From positions 2,604,001-2,668,000 of the forward strand of contig NZ_LT634361.1 of the NCBI RefSeq assembly GCF_900119795.1: 64,000 nt of DNA, written 5' to 3'. This document shows positions 63,170-64,000 of this stretch, in pieces (the stretch's first letter is position 1; each line of letters opens with the position of its first letter). The notes below the pieces were generated by a model that did no database searches, had not been told where the DNA came from, and worked only from the letters and a program-made list of their open reading frames with translations. A program made the translations under genes and the position numbers. Source of the DNA: Tenacibaculum maritimum NCIMB 2154 (lineage in GTDB: Bacteria > Bacteroidota > Bacteroidia > Flavobacteriales > Flavobacteriaceae).

Positions 63170-64000
63170 TTAATAACCAGGGTTTTGAGTATTATTAGGA
63201 TTTAAATCCAATTCATCTGATGGAATAGGCAAAATTGTTTTATTAGCTCCAAATGCTGATGCTGCTATATTTGCTTGTCCAGCCCTTCTTAAAGACCTTT
63301 TATTCCTTAACAAATCCATTCTCCTTTGCCCCTCAAAACATAATTCTTTTCGTTTCTCGTTCAAAATAACATCTAAATTAACTGAAACTAAAACAGGCAA
63401 TCCTGCACGCGATCTCAAAGCATTGATATCATTCAATGGAGAATCTCCTATATTCGTCAACCCTCTTAAATTTGCTTCTGCTCGAATTGTGTACATTTCT
63501 GTTACTCTAAGAATAGGTGCATTATCTGAATTATTTACTCCGTCAGGAAATTTAGTGGTAAATGTAGAGGTTTTGCCAACCGCATCAGTTCCTTCAACAT
63601 GTAATGTTGTGAATCTTAAATCACCAGGTTCTAATGCATATTCGTCTAATAAATTTTGTGAAAAAGGAGCATCTCCTCTACCAACGGGTGCTGGGTTTGC
63701 TAATCCTGAAAAGCCCTGCCCACCAGTTTGCCCATCTACCGCATTATTTATAATTTGAAAAATATGCTCAGAAGAATCATTTTGATTGAAAAATAGATAA
63801 TTTGGAGCTAATTCGTAGCGAGACGACTGAATCACTTGATTTGCATAATCTGCCGCTTTTGAAAACTCATCTCTATACAAATATAGCCTTGCTAATAAAG
63901 CCTTTGCAGCTCCTTTACTAGCTCTTCCTCTACTTGTTACCTCTAGCAATCCTGGAATTGCTTCTAATAAATCTTTTTCAATAGCTGCATGTACTTCATT
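63170..64000 (-). CDS. SusD/RagB-family outer-membrane lipoprotein, C-terminal part
   Basis: The gene runs off the right edge, and 276 C-terminal residues are visible. It has the SusD features GRASKGAAKALLARLYLYRD, IRAEANLRG, INALRSRAGLP and LNEKRKELCFEGQRRMDLLR. SusD-like proteins bind glycans or peptides at the cell surface and form a lid on a SusC-type TonB-dependent porin. The porin gene is expected upstream, beyond the window. The substrate cannot be told. Confidence 0.93.
   Translation of the reverse strand, partial: NEVHAAIEKDLLEAIPGLLEVTSRGRASKGAAKALLARLYLYRDEFSKAADYANQVIQSSRYELAPNYLFFNQNDSSEHIFQIINNAVDGQTGGQGFSGLANPAPVGRGDAPFSQNLLDEYALEPGDLRFTTLHVEGTDAVGKTSTFTTKFPDGVNNSDNAPILRVTEMYTIRAEANLRGLTNIGDSPLNDINALRSRAGLPVLVSVNLDVILNEKRKELCFEGQRRMDLLRNKRSLRRAGQANIAASAFGANKTILPIPSDELDLNPNNTQNPGY

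Overview
The window looks like a chromosomal segment of a low-GC flavobacterium (Bacteroidota), probably a marine Flavobacteriaceae member near Tenacibaculum; the genus is an inference. The signs are Bacteroidota -7 promoter boxes (TAnnTTTG), two secreted proteins with type IX secretion (T9SS) sorting tails, a SusD-like protein, a Bacteroidota-type Hcp (TssD), HmuY-like lipoproteins and a tmRNA tag reading GEDNYALAA.

Region 1 (1-1030): the 5' part of an alanine/saccharopine dehydrogenase-like gene, then ssrA (tmRNA) with its terminator. Region 2 (1122-18082): a 17-kb minus-strand defence operon. In transcription order it holds a WYL regulator, an OLD/AAA-type ATPase, an unrecognised 337-aa partner, HsdM, HsdS, a 127-aa unknown protein, a large RecQ-like helicase, HsdR, McrB and McrC. 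Most genes are separated by 30 bp or less or overlap by one or eight bases; the one larger gap (before hsdM) carries a promoter-like box and a perfect inverted repeat. Region 3 (18450-21899): a divergent 637-aa protein with a C-terminal PD-(D/E)XK-like signature, a 5'-truncated AlbA/Schlafen-type ATP-binding protein, and a NucS-like/DUF5655 protein.

Region 4 (22180-24547): a PAP2 phosphatase overlapping an EptA-like phosphoethanolamine transferase, which fits lipid A remodelling. Region 5 (24753-25023): two nearly identical 83-bp units, each with its own promoter box, a hairpin and a terminator; they look like a duplicated small RNA gene. Region 6 (25139-31611): a type VI secretion cargo locus. 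An extended Hcp/TssD precedes an M23-peptidase effector and its putative immunity lipoprotein, followed by displaced C-terminal toxin modules (M15-like peptidases) alternating with more lipoproteins. Every module starts in the same conserved linker. Hairpin repeats built on TTGTACA lie at both edges. Region 7 (32413-33201): a small basic protein, an HNH gene with an in-frame amber codon, and a DUF3892 protein.

Region 8 (34353-39511): two tandem paralogous DUF4114 proteins exported by T9SS. Region 9 (39657-46599): core metabolism, with prfA, purM, two structurally unrelated glutamine synthetases (GSIII and GSII) facing away from each other, and a CaCA cation exchanger. Region 10 (48022-57181): lipoproteins, small conserved proteins, tRNA-Arg(ACG), a DUF2130 protein, a di-haem peroxidase, two HmuY-like proteins and a receiver-only response regulator. 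Region 11 (57613-64000): clpS, prmA, tpiA, two thioredoxin-like lipoproteins behind an oligopeptide-type permease, pyrF, and the 3' part of a SusD-like gene.

The most promising candidates for undescribed biology are the nested defence operon (especially its ATPase plus 337-aa pair and its helicase), the T6SS toxin/immunity cassette array with its shared linker, and the twin small RNA units.
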